From assembly GCA_029747015.1 (NCBI GenBank), contig JAKOGI010000580.1, positions 124,001 through 188,000 on the forward strand: DNA of 64,000 nt, written 5' to 3'. The position numbers and the translations under genes are program-made. Positions 21,016 through 32,484 of the stretch are shown here, piece after piece (the first letter of the stretch is position 1; every line of letters starts with the position of its first letter). The notes under the pieces were generated by a model. The model did no database searches and was not told the origin of the DNA. It saw only the letters and a program-made list of their open reading frames with translations. The stretch is from Carnegiea gigantea (lineage: Eukaryota > Streptophyta > Magnoliopsida > Caryophyllales > Cactaceae).

Positions 21016-22330
21016 AGCTTTCTGAAAAAAAAAAAAAGAATATAAATTTAAATTCTCTAAGCAAAGGCAAAGAGTGAAAAAAATCCCCCCCAAAAAAAGA
21101 GAACAAATCAAATATAAATTAGTTTAATTAAATGACCATGGTTTAATTGCACAAAAAACAAAAAGGGATCCAACCAAAAAAAGGGGGCAAAGGGGAGTCA
21201 GAATGCCTCTCGGCAGAAGCAAGGCGCCCAAAAAAAAAAGAGCATGTGAAATTACGATGAGGTGTTCGTCTCATCAAGACCAACACTCTGAGGTAATTTG
21301 AGATTAATTGGTTAAAATCAGGGCCTCGGCACACGCCTTTTCGTTTTCGCCTCCTCTTTTTCTCTCTTCCCCTCTTCGATTTGCTGGTTTTCTCTCAAGG
21401 CCCCATGGCCATAGCTGCCCCTCTCTGTCCTACCTTCCTTCCTCTGCTCCCCCCCTCTCTCTCTCAGATTTGTTCACCTAAAACAACTCGATTATTGTTG
21501 ACGGAGGTCGTGTCTGCTTTTGTCGAGTCGAAGGTGGATGAGTTGAGGGCATAGAAGGAAGACCTAGAGAGAGAAAACAAAGGGCTGAAGAGAGAGAAAG
21601 AAGGGGTTCCGAAGAGGTTGTGGGAAAAGAGAGAGAAAAGGGAAAACATAGGTTGGGTGTGGGGAGACGACGACGATGAGTCGTCTGATTCTGGTTCGTT
21701 TGGCATGGCGGATTTCCAAAAACCGTAACTCTGGCTACGGCGATCATTGTTCGACTAGGAGAATCGTTCAAACCAAATGCAACGCCGAGGAGGTCAAGCC
21801 TGGTAAATTTGTCAAAAAATGTGAGAGATGCGAAACACATTGCAGCAGGTGATGGGGCTCCTGTTCAGAAAAAATTAGCAGACAGGCGATAATCGAAACA
21901 AATAAAAATAAAGCATTTGCAAACAAAAAAAACTACCTTAAGTTGTAGGCACTGAATAAAAAAATTTATGAATTGGAGGAACCTATAGATGGGTTTATAT
22001 AGTAGGCAATTGAAGCTTTCTATTGCTACTTCAATTCGAATATTGATAAATTTTATCTCTTTGAGTTATTGATAAATTCTATTTGGAATTGTTGATAGAA
22101 TTTTATCACAAATCATAAATTTAGAAATTATCATTAGAAAAAAAAAGAAGAAAGAAAAAGCAAAAAAAAGGGACAAAAAGAAGGAGGAAGCCATACGTGC
22201 CAAACCCAAAAAAAAAAAAGAAAAGAAAACTTTCAATCACTCTTTAGAAAAAAAAAAAAAGAGGAAAAAAAAACAAGGGGTTTTCTAGGATCCGAATTTA
22301 TTTTTCCAAACCTTAATTCATTAAATTTCA
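21016..22330. other. spacer before the 3' LTR
   Basis: No convincing gene. It holds A-rich tracts (21024-21037, 21231-21240, 22140-22290), a CT-rich stretch at 21340-21475, and AT-rich sequence. Minus-strand frames at 21464-21840 are pyrimidine-rich and look spurious, though they lie where an upstream exon or leader of the antisense gene could be. Confidence 0.5.
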
Positions 22331-22348
22331 AAAAAAAGGGGGGGTAAA
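22331..22348 (+). other. polypurine tract of the Tat element
   Basis: aaaaaaagggggggtaaa lies directly before the tgttaag start of the 3' LTR. It would prime plus-strand DNA synthesis. Confidence 0.85.
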
Positions 22349-23017
22349 TGTTAAGTCGAAAAAAAATTTTACTTGGTAATTAAAAAAATTGACCGGTCAA
22401 ATTCTTGATCATTTGCATCAATTAGGCATTCGAGACTCAGCTGCTTCAAAAAAAAAAAAAAAAGAAGCATACTGTAAGTTCGTATACGCCGCCGACTCTC
22501 GAGGGAGCATTTGCAGAAGGCAAAAATTCTGCAACCAATCGAATGGTGCCATGTGTAGAACAAAAATCAGCCAATTACAGATTGTCATGTGTCACGTTGA
22601 TTTTGGTGGACCCGCTAGGTCAAAATTAAGTTCAACCAGTTAAAAGCCGCCACGTGTCATCGATGATGCCGAAATTAATAACTATTTTTCTTTATTTAAA
22701 AGTAAGAAAATAATTACTGGGCCGAGGCCCAAAACCCGGCTTTAACCCTAGCCGGTGGAGCTCATAAATAGGGGTCCTCTCCCTTCATTTAGATCATTCA
22801 GCATTGGTAGAATTCAGAGCTCAGACGACAAGGAACATCCAACTACCAAGCGAGAAGGATCAAGACTTGCAGAGTTTCAGAAACCACAATCAGCCAGTTG
22901 CAGATCAAAATCAAGAACAACCTTCAGAGTTCTTCAGCTGATTTGCATCAACCGAGATCAAGCATCAAGCCCTCGGAATACTCAAGTCATTAGGAGATCG
23001 AGTCAGATGATCATTTT
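22349..23017 (+). repeat. 3' LTR of the Tat element, left part
   Basis: It starts tgttaagtcg after the polypurine tract, matches the 5' LTR from 22512 onward, and is broken at 23017 by the copia insertion. The last five bases attttt minus one (23013-23017, attttt context) are the left target duplication ATTTT. Confidence 0.88.
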
Positions 23018-24440
23018 TGTTGCTTTCGAGAGCACACAACCACAAGAGGGGGGTGAATTGTGGTGTCCGATTTTCGCAATATGCTGGTAAACAGTCTTAG
23101 ACCCTGTTCGCGCAGGCTGTTCCTGAGATATACAGAACTGAAAATCCAACAAAATTGAATGCGGAAATAATGGACACAGGATTTTTACGTGGAAAACACC
23201 TCTAGCCCAATTGAGGTGAAAAACCACGACCTACCTCGTGTAGGATTTACACACTTCACTAAACGGGCTAATCACGTTACAATAGTAACACACCTTGTTA
23301 CAAATTACAACCCACGTAACCGTCTTCCCTAAGACAGGTTACCCCACGTCCAAAATCCCCTTGATTTGGACACACACTCAACTCACTCTTGTGAAAGAAG
23401 AATATAAAGAAAAAACACCCTATTACAATGCTTCTCAACTAAGCTAATATAGGGTACAATGAAATCCTAGTATGCCAACTTTGAAAGCTCAAATAACTCA
23501 CTCACTAGACACGTTTTCTTTTGAAACTTTTAAGCTCATGAACACTGAATTTTTGCCTTTGAAAACCGATGCTTCTGAGTTGTAAGAAGCGACTTTATAT
23601 AGTGCTTGGTAAAAACAATTCCTCAATTTTTGGAAACCAAAATTTCTAAAGGAGATAGAGTCCTTTAACCGCAAGGGGTGAGGTAACATGAGCTGGTAAG
23701 AATTCCTTAATTGCTTAAGGCGGTGATTCTTCAGCAACACAGTTTCATCCTTTAGCCCATGATTTTCTCAACAACCTTATCCACTTGCCAAAAGTTGAAG
23801 ATTCTTTTTATTCAAAAAGATTTTGCAAATCCCCTTAGATTTTGATAACCGTTTTAGGGCAAGGGGTAAGATACTACATAAACAAATCTTGCTTGCAAAT
23901 CTTGGAGAAGCTGCCCAAAATCAGAGAGAGAAAAATCGTGTGAAATCATTTTTTTGCAGCTTAATCTGGAAACACCCTGATAACCCTATTTCCAAAATCA
24001 GAGAGAGAAAAATCGTGTGAAATCATTTTTTCGCAGCTTAATCTAAAAACACCCTGATAACCCTGTTTCCAGGATTGTTTTGAAAGGTGATCTGAAATAT
24101 TTTCCAAAAAGCAAAACCGTTTCAAGTAAGTGGTAAATTAAGACTTTCTAATTGGCATATTAACAAGAGTCTAAAAATATAAAATCTAAATCAAATCAAG
24201 ACATCTTGTTGTAACGACCAGTCATCTTGTAGAGAGACGAATTTGCTGCTTCAAACACTTCACAGGCCCTATTCCTCACGGCTGCACTTATATCGCTGAC
24301 TTGAGTACCTGTTCTTAGTCAACCATTAGTCAAGCAAGTTTAAGACATTGAGAACAGCAGTAAGGACCTGTTTGGAGAGCCTGTTTGGAACAACAACAAC
24401 ACTTGGATTTGTTATCATCAAAACCTTATACATCATAACA
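23018..24440 (-). repeat. 3' LTR of the copia element
   Basis: 1,423 bp, 78 bp longer than the other LTR, mainly because of a 77-bp tandem duplication at 23915-24068. By eye the first 200 bp differ from the partner LTR at roughly 5% of positions. Confidence 0.93.
23915..24068. repeat. 77-bp tandem duplication inside the copia 3' LTR
   Basis: The unit beginning ccaaaatcagagagagaaaa occurs at 23915 and 23992. The matching part of the other LTR (from about 33382) has a single copy. The duplication therefore arose after insertion or during the last replication cycle. Confidence 0.88.
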
Positions 24441-24456
24441 ATTTCCCCCTTTTTGA
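24441..24456 (-). other. copia polypurine tract
   Basis: The minus strand reads aaaaagggggaaat directly before the LTR start tgttatgatg. It is the plus-strand primer site of the element. Confidence 0.85.
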
Positions 24457-24927
24457 TGATGACAAACCAAGTGACCATATTGACTTTCAAGGACAAATGA
24501 AGTGTTAGTGCCAATCATTCATAGAACCGACAATTCACATGAAGCAGCTAGTATCGAAAAATTGTAAATTGTAAGAGAATCAACGCGTCCATGGCAAAAC
24601 TAAAACAATATTGGTCATCTTATCTTCCCCCTTTTGGCATCATTAAAAAGGAAGGGCAAACAGTCAAACAGAGAGTGTTTGCTATCACTACTACTTGGAT
24701 AATGAAGGAAAGTCAACATGCGATACACTCAAGTGTTTTGATACGGTAATGAGATTGGCCATCCTAGTCACACACAAGCAATTCTCAACAAAAAGCAAGC
24801 AAGGCAAAGCTAATCAAAACAAGATAACCTGTTATTCGCCAAAAGAGTGCAACATAGAGTACAAACTAGCAAGAGAGGATAACCAAGAGAAGTGAGAACA
24901 GGCTATGAGAACAGCATATGGGGGGGA
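24457..24927 (-). other. copia 3' untranslated region with a second polypurine-like tract
   Basis: A second tract, ccaaaagggggaaga on the minus strand (plus 24624-24638), is preceded by gatgc just as the first is preceded by tcatc. No coding frame was recognised between it and the LTR. Confidence 0.65.
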
Positions 24928-26909
24928 TCAGGGAGCAGGAGGGGAAAATTTTGCTGAGAGGGAAGAGAGAAGGGCGAGGAGATCTTCATGACGCTTGACA
25001 TTTAGAGCTTTTTCCTCGTCCAGGGCAGCCTTCACAGCAGTAAGCTCAACACTTAGTCGAGAGTTTTCTTCCAGAGCAGCCTCAATCTTGACTGAGGAAC
25101 TGCCAGGAACAGGAGGACGGGGTGTTCTGGTCCCCTGTTCTGAGGCAGATCCCTCAATCAACGTGTATCCACACCCCATGAGAGTGTTGCTCCCGATCTC
25201 ATCAATGAACTGAGCTCCCACCTTCTTCTTCAGTGTCACCCCAAAGTGCTCAAAAACACTAGTCAGGAAGAAACCATACCCAAGGTCATATTCCCTGGAG
25301 GTGTTTGCAATTCTTGCAATATGTCGAACCATGATGGCAGGAAGGTTGATTTGCTCTTCCCTGTCCATCGGATCCATAAGACACTGATCCATGGCATCGG
25401 CAAGATTTCGACCCTGGCCCCTGGGGATGACATTTTTGATAATAAACCAAAATATCAACTGATGAAGAGATGTCATGTCCCCTTTTTTCACTGACTGAGG
25501 TGTTTGCAGGCTTGGTTACTGGCTGAATTTCTGGGAAAGCTCCAGCAGCCGGGCTGTCCCAAGAACAGTCTTATCTTCCCTCACATAGACATCAAAGCCC
25601 GTGGAGGGAATCCCCAAAATTTCCCCTAATATCTTCGCATCAAAGCGAAGCTGTTTCTCATTAACAGTACTTGTCACCACTCCTTTGGTGACAGTGCAAT
25701 TGGCGTAAAACTGTGCCAACTCGTGGACAGAACACCCCACTTGGGTGTTTGTAAACAGTTCAAACCACCCCTGTGCACGCAGCTTGTGTAGAAACGCCCC
25801 AAGACCCTGTTCCTCAAAATACTTAACCTTGATGATTTTGCCCCTGACTACCCGTCTCTGAAGCAGTTGGGTCAGTTTGGCTGAAATTATAGACGGGGTT
25901 GACTTCTTGGCTCTCTTAGGCTGGGGCTCAGTAGGGTTGTCTTGTGTGGAGGCGTGTTTGAGAGAGGCTTTTTGCTTGGGGGTTTTTGTGGGTGATGATT
26001 TGGAGGGTACAGTGGAGGCTGGTTGGGTGCAGGCAGAGGCTTGTCCTCTGAGAATGCGGGAGTGCCCTGTTTGAAGGAGGTGTTCTCAGTGTCCTTATCA
26101 GAGGAAGGCTCAGAAGAGGAATCAATTTCCTCAACAACAGGAGAAGGCTGTTTGGCAGGACGAGACGTGGATTGAAAAGCAATTCGGGCTGATTTTCTGG
26201 TTGGCCTGGTTGTGGGTTTGGCCGGAGAGAAAATTTGTGGTTTTGGTTTGACAGGGGTTTCAGTCTTTGGGGGTTCTTCAGTTTGGCCGTTTTTAGGCCT
26301 TAATGGTGGTCTTGTTCTTGGCATTCTAGTGCGCTTAGCCACAATTTTATACCTTTTCCGTTTCTCACCGGTTTGTGGTACCGGTGTGGCTTGTTCAGTC
26401 TCGACAGGAGACTCCTCCAGCTGACCACTACTTCCCCCTACTTCTTTTGACAAATCTTCTCCGAGGTCATCCTTAAAAATCTCAGACCCTGTTTCAGCCC
26501 CTGTTTCCTGCTCTGGAAACAGCCCGAAAGAATTGATGTCATCCAGGCCATGTTCAAACAAAAAGAGTTCATCTGTAGCCCCAATTTCTCTACCAGATGC
26601 CCCAAAAGGTTCTTGGGGTTCTCCAGACTTCTGACATACGCTTGATTTTCCAAACAGAACTAAATCCCACCCAAATTTATATGGAATGTCTTCCAATGTT
26701 AGACCTACTATTCTGAGGTCTATGCTTGTCAGAAATCCAAAAGGTTTGTAAAGAATGGGGGGAGATGGCTCAGCAGAATTACCTTCCATGAAAGCCGCCA
26801 GAAATTGCATGGGAGCAAACAGGGCTGTGCCTGTTTGTAAAACTGTGCTTGGTGACTGGTTGCCCCGGGTCAAGGACACGGAACTCGTGGTGCTAATGGG
26901 GGACGCCAT
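24928..26909 (-). pseudogene. extra ORF downstream of copia pol (plant transposon-protein domain)
   Basis: The frame opens at 26909 (MASPISTTSSVSLTRGNQ). After about 120 residues it becomes a Pro/Lys/Ser-rich region to 25887. A frameshift near 25890 leads into a globular part, FEEQGLGAFLHKLRAQGWFE, FYANCTVTKGVV and AKILGEILGIP, like the domain annotated as putative plant transposon protein (Transposase_32). A stop at 25516 and a second segment 24928-25491 follow in the same frame, ending in a Glu/Leu-rich coiled coil. It has the same orientation as pol. In Sireviruses this position holds an env-like or accessory ORF; I see no clear signal peptide or transmembrane helix. Function unknown. Confidence 0.72.
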
Positions 26910-27260
26910 TTTTTAGAGGGAGGAGAGAGATTAGGGTTTCACGAACGGAATTTCAAAGCAAGAAGAATTGTGGTGGAGGTGAGAGAATGAAGCAAGTTTG
27001 AAGAAAGCTTTAAAGAGGAGAGGCGTGCAAGATCTTTTAAAGATTTTGCCCGTTTTGCAACGGGCTTTATCATTAAATCCGGCCGCGCACGCCTCGGGAA
27101 GATGTGAAGCAAATCTCAGCTAGTTGCACACATTTGACAAACAAGAGGCGTACCTGTTCCTGGTGCTTGTTCTTGAGGTTACTTGCTCGGTAACATGGGA
27201 CAATAAGGGCAATCTCATTAGACCTCAACGAGTGTCAGCAGGTTGCAAACCTCACATATG

Positions 27261-28964
27261 CTAGACATAGCACAGAAATTGATGGCAAACAAAATATTGT
27301 AACATATTGAACCCGTAGCTTTTGAATATTGCCAACAGGGAGAGAGAACAAGATGGTGAAGTTGTTCTAATTAAACCTAGTTCGAGTCTATTCTTTTCAA
27401 ATTGTTCTCTGCTTAGTGCTTTGGTGAATATATCAGCAATTTGATTTTCAGTGGCACAAAAATGCATTGAGATCACTCCTTTTTCAACATTGTCTCTTAA
27501 AAAATGATGACGAATGTCAATATGTTTTGTTCTTTTGTGTTGACATGGATTTTTGGCAATGTTAATTGCACTTGTATTGTCACAATAAATAGGAATGCAT
27601 CCTATGTCAACACAAAAATCCTTGAGTTGTTGCATTATCCATAATAACTGAGCACAACAGGATGCAGCTGCCACGTATTCAGCTTCTGCTGTGGACAAGG
27701 CAACAGAGAGTTGTTTCTTGGTTGCCCAAGATACCAAACAAGGTCCAAGAAAGTGAGCCATACATGAGGTGCTTTTTCTATCAACCAAGAAACCTGCATA
27801 ATCAGCATCAGCATACCCAACAAGATCAAAGTTGCAACCTCTAGGATACCACAAGGCTAGATCAGGTGTATGTTTTAAATATCTTAAAATCCGTTTAACA
27901 GCCTTTAGATGAGTTTCTTTAGGGTTAGACTGAAAACGTGCACATAGACCAACACTGAAAACAATTTCAGGTCCACTAGCGGTTAGGTATAGGAGTGACC
28001 CTATCATGCCCCTATAGGATTTCTCCTCAGCTGAGGGACTACCATCATCCATTACTAACCTGGTTGAGGGAGAGATAGGAGTATCAATGGGCTTGGCCGA
28101 CTCCATCCCAAAACGCTTAAGTAACTCCTTGACATACTTTTGTTGATGGATCATGGTGCCGTTTGAAGTTTGCTTGATTTGCAAGCCTAAAAAGAAATTA
28201 AGCTCACCCATCACGCTCATTTCAAACTCACTCCTCATCATTTTTAAAAATTTGTTGCACAAATCATGATGAGTTGCGCCAAATATGATGTCGTCGACAT
28301 ATACTTGGACAATCAACAAATGTTCCCCCTTAGATTTTAGAAACAAGGTATTATCTACCTTGCCTCTTTTAAAATCATTTTCCAATAAGAAACTTGACAA
28401 CCGCTCATACCAGGCTCTAGGAGCTTATTTTAAACCATAAAGTGCTTTGTTAAGTTTGAAAACATGGTTAGGAAATTCATCACTTTCAAAACCGGGGGGT
28501 TGTTTGACATACACTTCTTCTTTAGGGTATCCATTTAGAAACGCACTTTTGACATCCATTTGATACAACTTGATCTCCATGTGGGCTGCAAAGGCTATTA
28601 AGATTCAAATGGCCTCCATCCTTGCAACAGGTGCAAAGGTCTCTTCATAATCAATTCCCTCTTCTTGGTTGTAGCCTTGAACCACCAGCCGGGCCTTGTT
28701 TCTAGTGACTGTTCCGCACTCATCAAGCTTGTTACGGAATACCCACTTGTTTCCAATGATTGTTCTATCCTCTGGCCGTGGCACAAGGTGCCATACATTG
28801 TTCCTTTCAAACTGATGGAGTTCTGCTTGCATGGTTGTGACCCAATCTGAATCTGCAAGAGCGTCATTAATATTCTTTGGCTCAATTTTTGAGAGAAAAG
28901 CATAGAAAGCACAGAAGTTTTTGAGCCTAGATCTAGTTTGAACTCCTGCATTAATATCAGACAA
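27261..28964 (-). pseudogene. copia reverse transcriptase and RNase H
   Basis: Segments 28605-28964 and 27261-28400 share one frame with the integrase upstream. The RT N-terminus has [19 protein letters not shown] and [20 protein letters not shown]; the palm has VYVDDIIFG (near 28288-28305) and FFLGLQIKQ. RNase H follows with YADADYAGF, STAEAEYVA and KHIDIRHHFLRD. One or more stops lie between 28604 and 28401, where conserved copia RT sequence can still be read, for example around [15 protein letters not shown] positions. It would copy element RNA to DNA and degrade the template RNA. Confidence 0.88.
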
Positions 28965-29003
28965 AATTTGATCAAGAGGATGTGAACTTTGGTATTTCCA
29001 TGA

Positions 29004-30407
29004 TCATGGTGAAAGTGGGTTCACAGACACGCTCTCCATCCTAGCTGGAATACTCGGTGAAATAGGTTCAGAACCTATTCTCGAGCCTGTTTGGGAACTT
29101 GTTCCTGAATTTATCCCTGAAGGATTCGGCTGATGCTGTCCCGAACAGGGTTCCACCCTGTTTCCCCCTATTTGGTTCACACCTTGCTTACCTTCCTTAA
29201 GAACAGCTTCAGACCTTGATCCCTCAGTGGCTTCCTTACCTTGTTCATCTTGGAGCAGCAAGTCTTTTCTAACAAGACCTAGTTCAAGGTCTTCCTCCTG
29301 TGCATCATTCTCACTTAGAGAGTTAGTTTCATCAGAAAGCACATGCACACTTTTCTCAACACACAAGGTTCTCTTATTAAACACTTTGTATGCCTTACTA
29401 TGCGAGGAGTAACTAAGGAATATTGCTTCATCACTCCTTGGATCAAATTTCCCTAAGGCATCCTTTCCATTATTATGCACAAAATATTTACAACCAAAAA
29501 CTCTCAAATGCAAAATATTGGGTTTTCTTCCTTTGAGGAGCTCATAAGGAGTTTTGTTAAGAAGAGGTCTAATCATGCATCTATTTATAATGTAACATGA
29601 TGTGTTTAAGGCTTCAGCCCAAAAATTTCTAGGAAGACCACTAGCAATGAGCATTGTTCTAGTCATGTCCTTTAGAGTACGATTTTTGCGCTCTACCACC
29701 CCGTTTTGTTGGGGTGTTCTTGGGGCTGAAAAATTTTGATTAACACCATGCTCTTTACAATAGTCAATAAAGCTCGAATTTTCAAATTCTGTACCATGAT
29801 CAGACCTTAGGCACACAAAAGAGTATCCTACCCACTTTTCAGTCTTTTTAATGAAAGCAAGAAATTTTTCAATAGTTTCTTCTTTAGAAGCCAAAAACAA
29901 GGTCCAAGTGAAACGAGAGTAGTCATCCACTATCACACGCACATACCTCTTACCACCTCTACTCATGATCCTCATTGGACCACATAGATCCATATGTATC
30001 AATTCAAGAGGTCGAGTAGTGCTTACACACCTTTTAGATTTAAATGAATTTCTGACTTGTTTGCCTTTGGCACATGCATCACATACCTTGTCATCATTGA
30101 ATTTGATGGAAGGTAAGCCAACCACTAAGTCTTTGGTTACAAGTTTGTTCAAAAGCGAGTAACTTGCATGACCTAGTCTTTTGTGCCAAAGCATAACATC
30201 ATCATTTAAAGCACTCAAATAAGTCAAATTATTTTGGGGAAGAGTAGAAATACACACTTTATAAACATTTTTGTGTCGCTTCCCCCTTAACACAACATCT
30301 CCTGTGTTCATATTTACAACCAAGCAACGTGTTGGAGAGAACACTACTAGGTTGTCTTTGTCACACAGTTGGGACACACTTAGCAAGTTGTGTTTTAATC
30401 CATCCAC
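29004..30407 (-). pseudogene. copia integrase
   Basis: The 467-residue open frame contains the GAG-pre-integrase zinc module (LWHKRLGHASY near residue 75, CDACAKGKQ near 108) and the DDE core: D in MDLCGPM near 140, D in LRSDHGTEFE near 203, E in NGVVERKNRTL near 239. GRKPNILHLRVFGCKYFVH marks the C-terminal part. The last 100 residues are Ser/Gly/Gln-rich, the linker to RT. The core looks intact, so this enzyme decayed little. It is separated from protease by a frame change near 30410-30455. Confidence 0.9.
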
Positions 30408-30454
30408 AAAATAAACATTGTCAATTGAATGGGAGAGTGACTCACCTATCTTAC

Positions 30455-30661
30455 CTATACCGACAATTGTCCCGATTTGCCGTTTCCAAATGCCACACTC
30501 CCTCCTTCTGAAGCTGTAAGTGAGAGAAAATTGGATTTTTCACCAGTCATATGCCTCGAACACCCACTGTCAACATACCACAGCTGCTTGTTCCCTAGGT
30601 TGTTCCCTGCGCTGTTTGCTGGGTTGTTTGCTGGGTGGTTTTCTCTCACTTCAGCCTGCAA
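30455..30661 (-). pseudogene. copia protease
   Basis: A 68-residue open segment with LWYVDSGCSRHMTGEKSNF: DSG is the catalytic triad motif and CSRHMTG is typical of copia proteases. It is in phase with the zinc-knuckle segment at 30668-31447, from which one stop at 30662-30664 divides it. It cleaves the gag-pol polyprotein. Confidence 0.82.
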
Positions 30662-30667
30662 AACAGA

Positions 30668-31686
30668 TCATAGGTTAGTTTTGGGAACCCAGATCCACTT
30701 GGGTCCCATTCCTTTAGACGTACAAATCTCATCTTTCCTAACCCATATTTGTTTTACATAAGCTGTGTTCCTTTTAATGGCATACTTTCTCGAGGGACAA
30801 GTATAACGATAATGACCCGTTTTACCACAGTGATAACATACAATGTTCTCAGATAATCCTACGTATTTTCTATTCACTGGGTAGGTCATCTTAGGCACAA
30901 AACCTAGTCCTCTTCTATTTCGACTATGATGTGTGTTTAACCATCCAAGCGCCCTTGAGAACCTGTTCCAGAGCTTATTTGTAACAAGGTCTAATTCCAT
31001 TTGTTTTATTTTCTTAAGCAAGTTTTTGTTTTCTTCCAGCAAAGTTTCGACCTTTCCTTTTAAGTCAAGAGATTCCTTTTCCAGCTTAGTCAGATTAATG
31101 GAACCAGTCTCTTCTTTCATGAGTAGAGTCTCTTTAAGCACATTAATGTTTTCATGCAAGGCAAGTGTCTCTTTGTCAACTTCAAGTTTTTCCAATTTAA
31201 GAGTTTCATTTTCAAGTTCTAGGTCACGAACATCCCTTTTTAATTCAGCACATATATCCATTACAGTGTACACTAACTCCTCAAGAGTTGATTTATTTAG
31301 ACCACGTACCTTATTCTTGAGTTGAGTCAGACTATCTGTTGATCCATCTTTTGAATCAGTGTCACTTCTTACCATGAGTGCTACATCAGCTTCCTCAGCT
31401 TCATACCTTTCCTTATCCTCGCTTGAATCACCCCAAGCAGCGAGCATAGCTTTGAGAATCGTTTCGCTGAGCTGCTTACACCCTGTTTCCTCCCCTGTTT
31501 TCTAGGGTGTTCGGGTTCTTGTTCCTCCTTGTGTAGTGGGTAGTTTCTCACAATGTGGTCTAGCTTGCCACACTTGAAGCATCCAGAGAACTGTTCCCGA
31601 GAGGTGTTTCTGCCCTTGCCGAAGTCCTTCCTTTTGCTATTTTCTTTAACTTTCTTGAAGAACTTCTTAAATTTTTGAGTTATCAT
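30668..31686 (-). pseudogene. copia gag C-terminal half: coiled coil and two zinc knuckles
   Basis: Two frames overlap at 31381-31447. The upstream one (31381-31686) has a first CCHC knuckle, CFKCGKLDHIVRNYP, in which the last Cys is Tyr. The downstream one (30668-31447) has an acidic linker, a long Leu/Glu/Lys heptad-rich coiled coil (about residues 45-160) and an intact knuckle CYHCGKTGHYRYTC. Two knuckles separated by a coiled coil are seen in large Sirevirus-type gag proteins. The region packages RNA. Confidence 0.8.
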
Positions 31687-31770
31687 GGCAATCTCCTCCT
31701 CATCAGAATCAGAATCATCTTCTAAGGCCTTTAGAGCAAGACCTCGATCTCTCTTTGTCTCATCTTTCTG

Positions 31771-32433
31771 CTAGGAATTTTTTCTAAGTTCATACGTTTG
31801 GAGATTTCCAATCAGCTCATCTAGAGTAATCTTGTTCATGTCCTTAGCTTCTTGGATGGCCGTTACTTTCGCTTCCCAAGAATGAGGTAAAATTCTTAGG
31901 ATTTTCCTCACCAATTCTTCAATGGTGAAGGATTTTCCCAGGGATTTCAACTCATTCGTTATGTGAGTGAAGCGAGTGTACATGTCCATCACACTTTCAC
32001 GATCATCCATCTCAAACAGCTCATATTTTCTCATAAGCAATTCAATCCGGGATTGCTTTACCTGATTGGTCCCTTCGTGAGGTATTTGCAAAGCATCCTA
32101 GATCTCCTTGGACGACTCACATTCAGATATGCGAGTATATTCATCAGGACCTAGGCCGAAATATAGAAGTTCCTTGGCTTTGGCATTCTTCTCCATCATT
32201 TTGTAATCTTCAGTATTGAAATCTTTAGGCTCCTTGGGGATTGACTTTCTATCTTCAGTTGTTTTCTTAGGGATGAGTGGTCCATTCTTGATGAGCATCC
32301 ACAACTCATAGTCCTCGGCTTGGATGTAGTTTTCCATCCTATTCTTCCACCAACCGTAGTGTTGGCCATTGAAGTATGGTGGTCGAGTTATGGATTGACC
32401 TTTAAGCATGCCTTGTGGGGTACTCATCTTCAA
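31771..32433 (-). pseudogene. copia gag N-terminal half
   Basis: The frame opens with MKMSTPQGMLKGQSITRPP, 38 bases after the primer site, and contains FNGQHYGWWKNRMENYIQAE, a DUF4219/UBN2-type capsid start. A single TAG at 32095-32097 (in SKEI.DAL) interrupts it; Trp is usual there, so the change fits G-to-A. It continues with YTRFTHITNELKSLGK and ILPHSWEAKVTAIQEA to a second stop at 31771. It forms the particle. Confidence 0.86.
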
Positions 32434-32470
32434 GGATCTCTCAAGGTGTTAGCTTTTCAAAGGAGAACCT

Positions 32471-32482
32471 GCTCTGATACCA
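32471..32482 (-). other. copia primer binding site, initiator-Met tRNA
   Basis: The minus strand reads tggtatcagagc, the complement of the 3' end of plant initiator-Met tRNA, 2 bp after the 5' LTR end. It fixes the element's orientation. Confidence 0.93.
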
Positions 32483-32484
32483 CT

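Noticed and set aside
21464..21840. Ser/Phe/Leu-rich minus-strand frames
   Set aside because: Composition reflects a GA/CT-rich tract; no motif, no homologous start, and the two frames overlap each other.
24928..26909. Calling the extra copia ORF an envelope gene
   Set aside because: Position suggests it, but no signal peptide, transmembrane helix or fusion-type segment is evident; kept as an ORF of unknown function.
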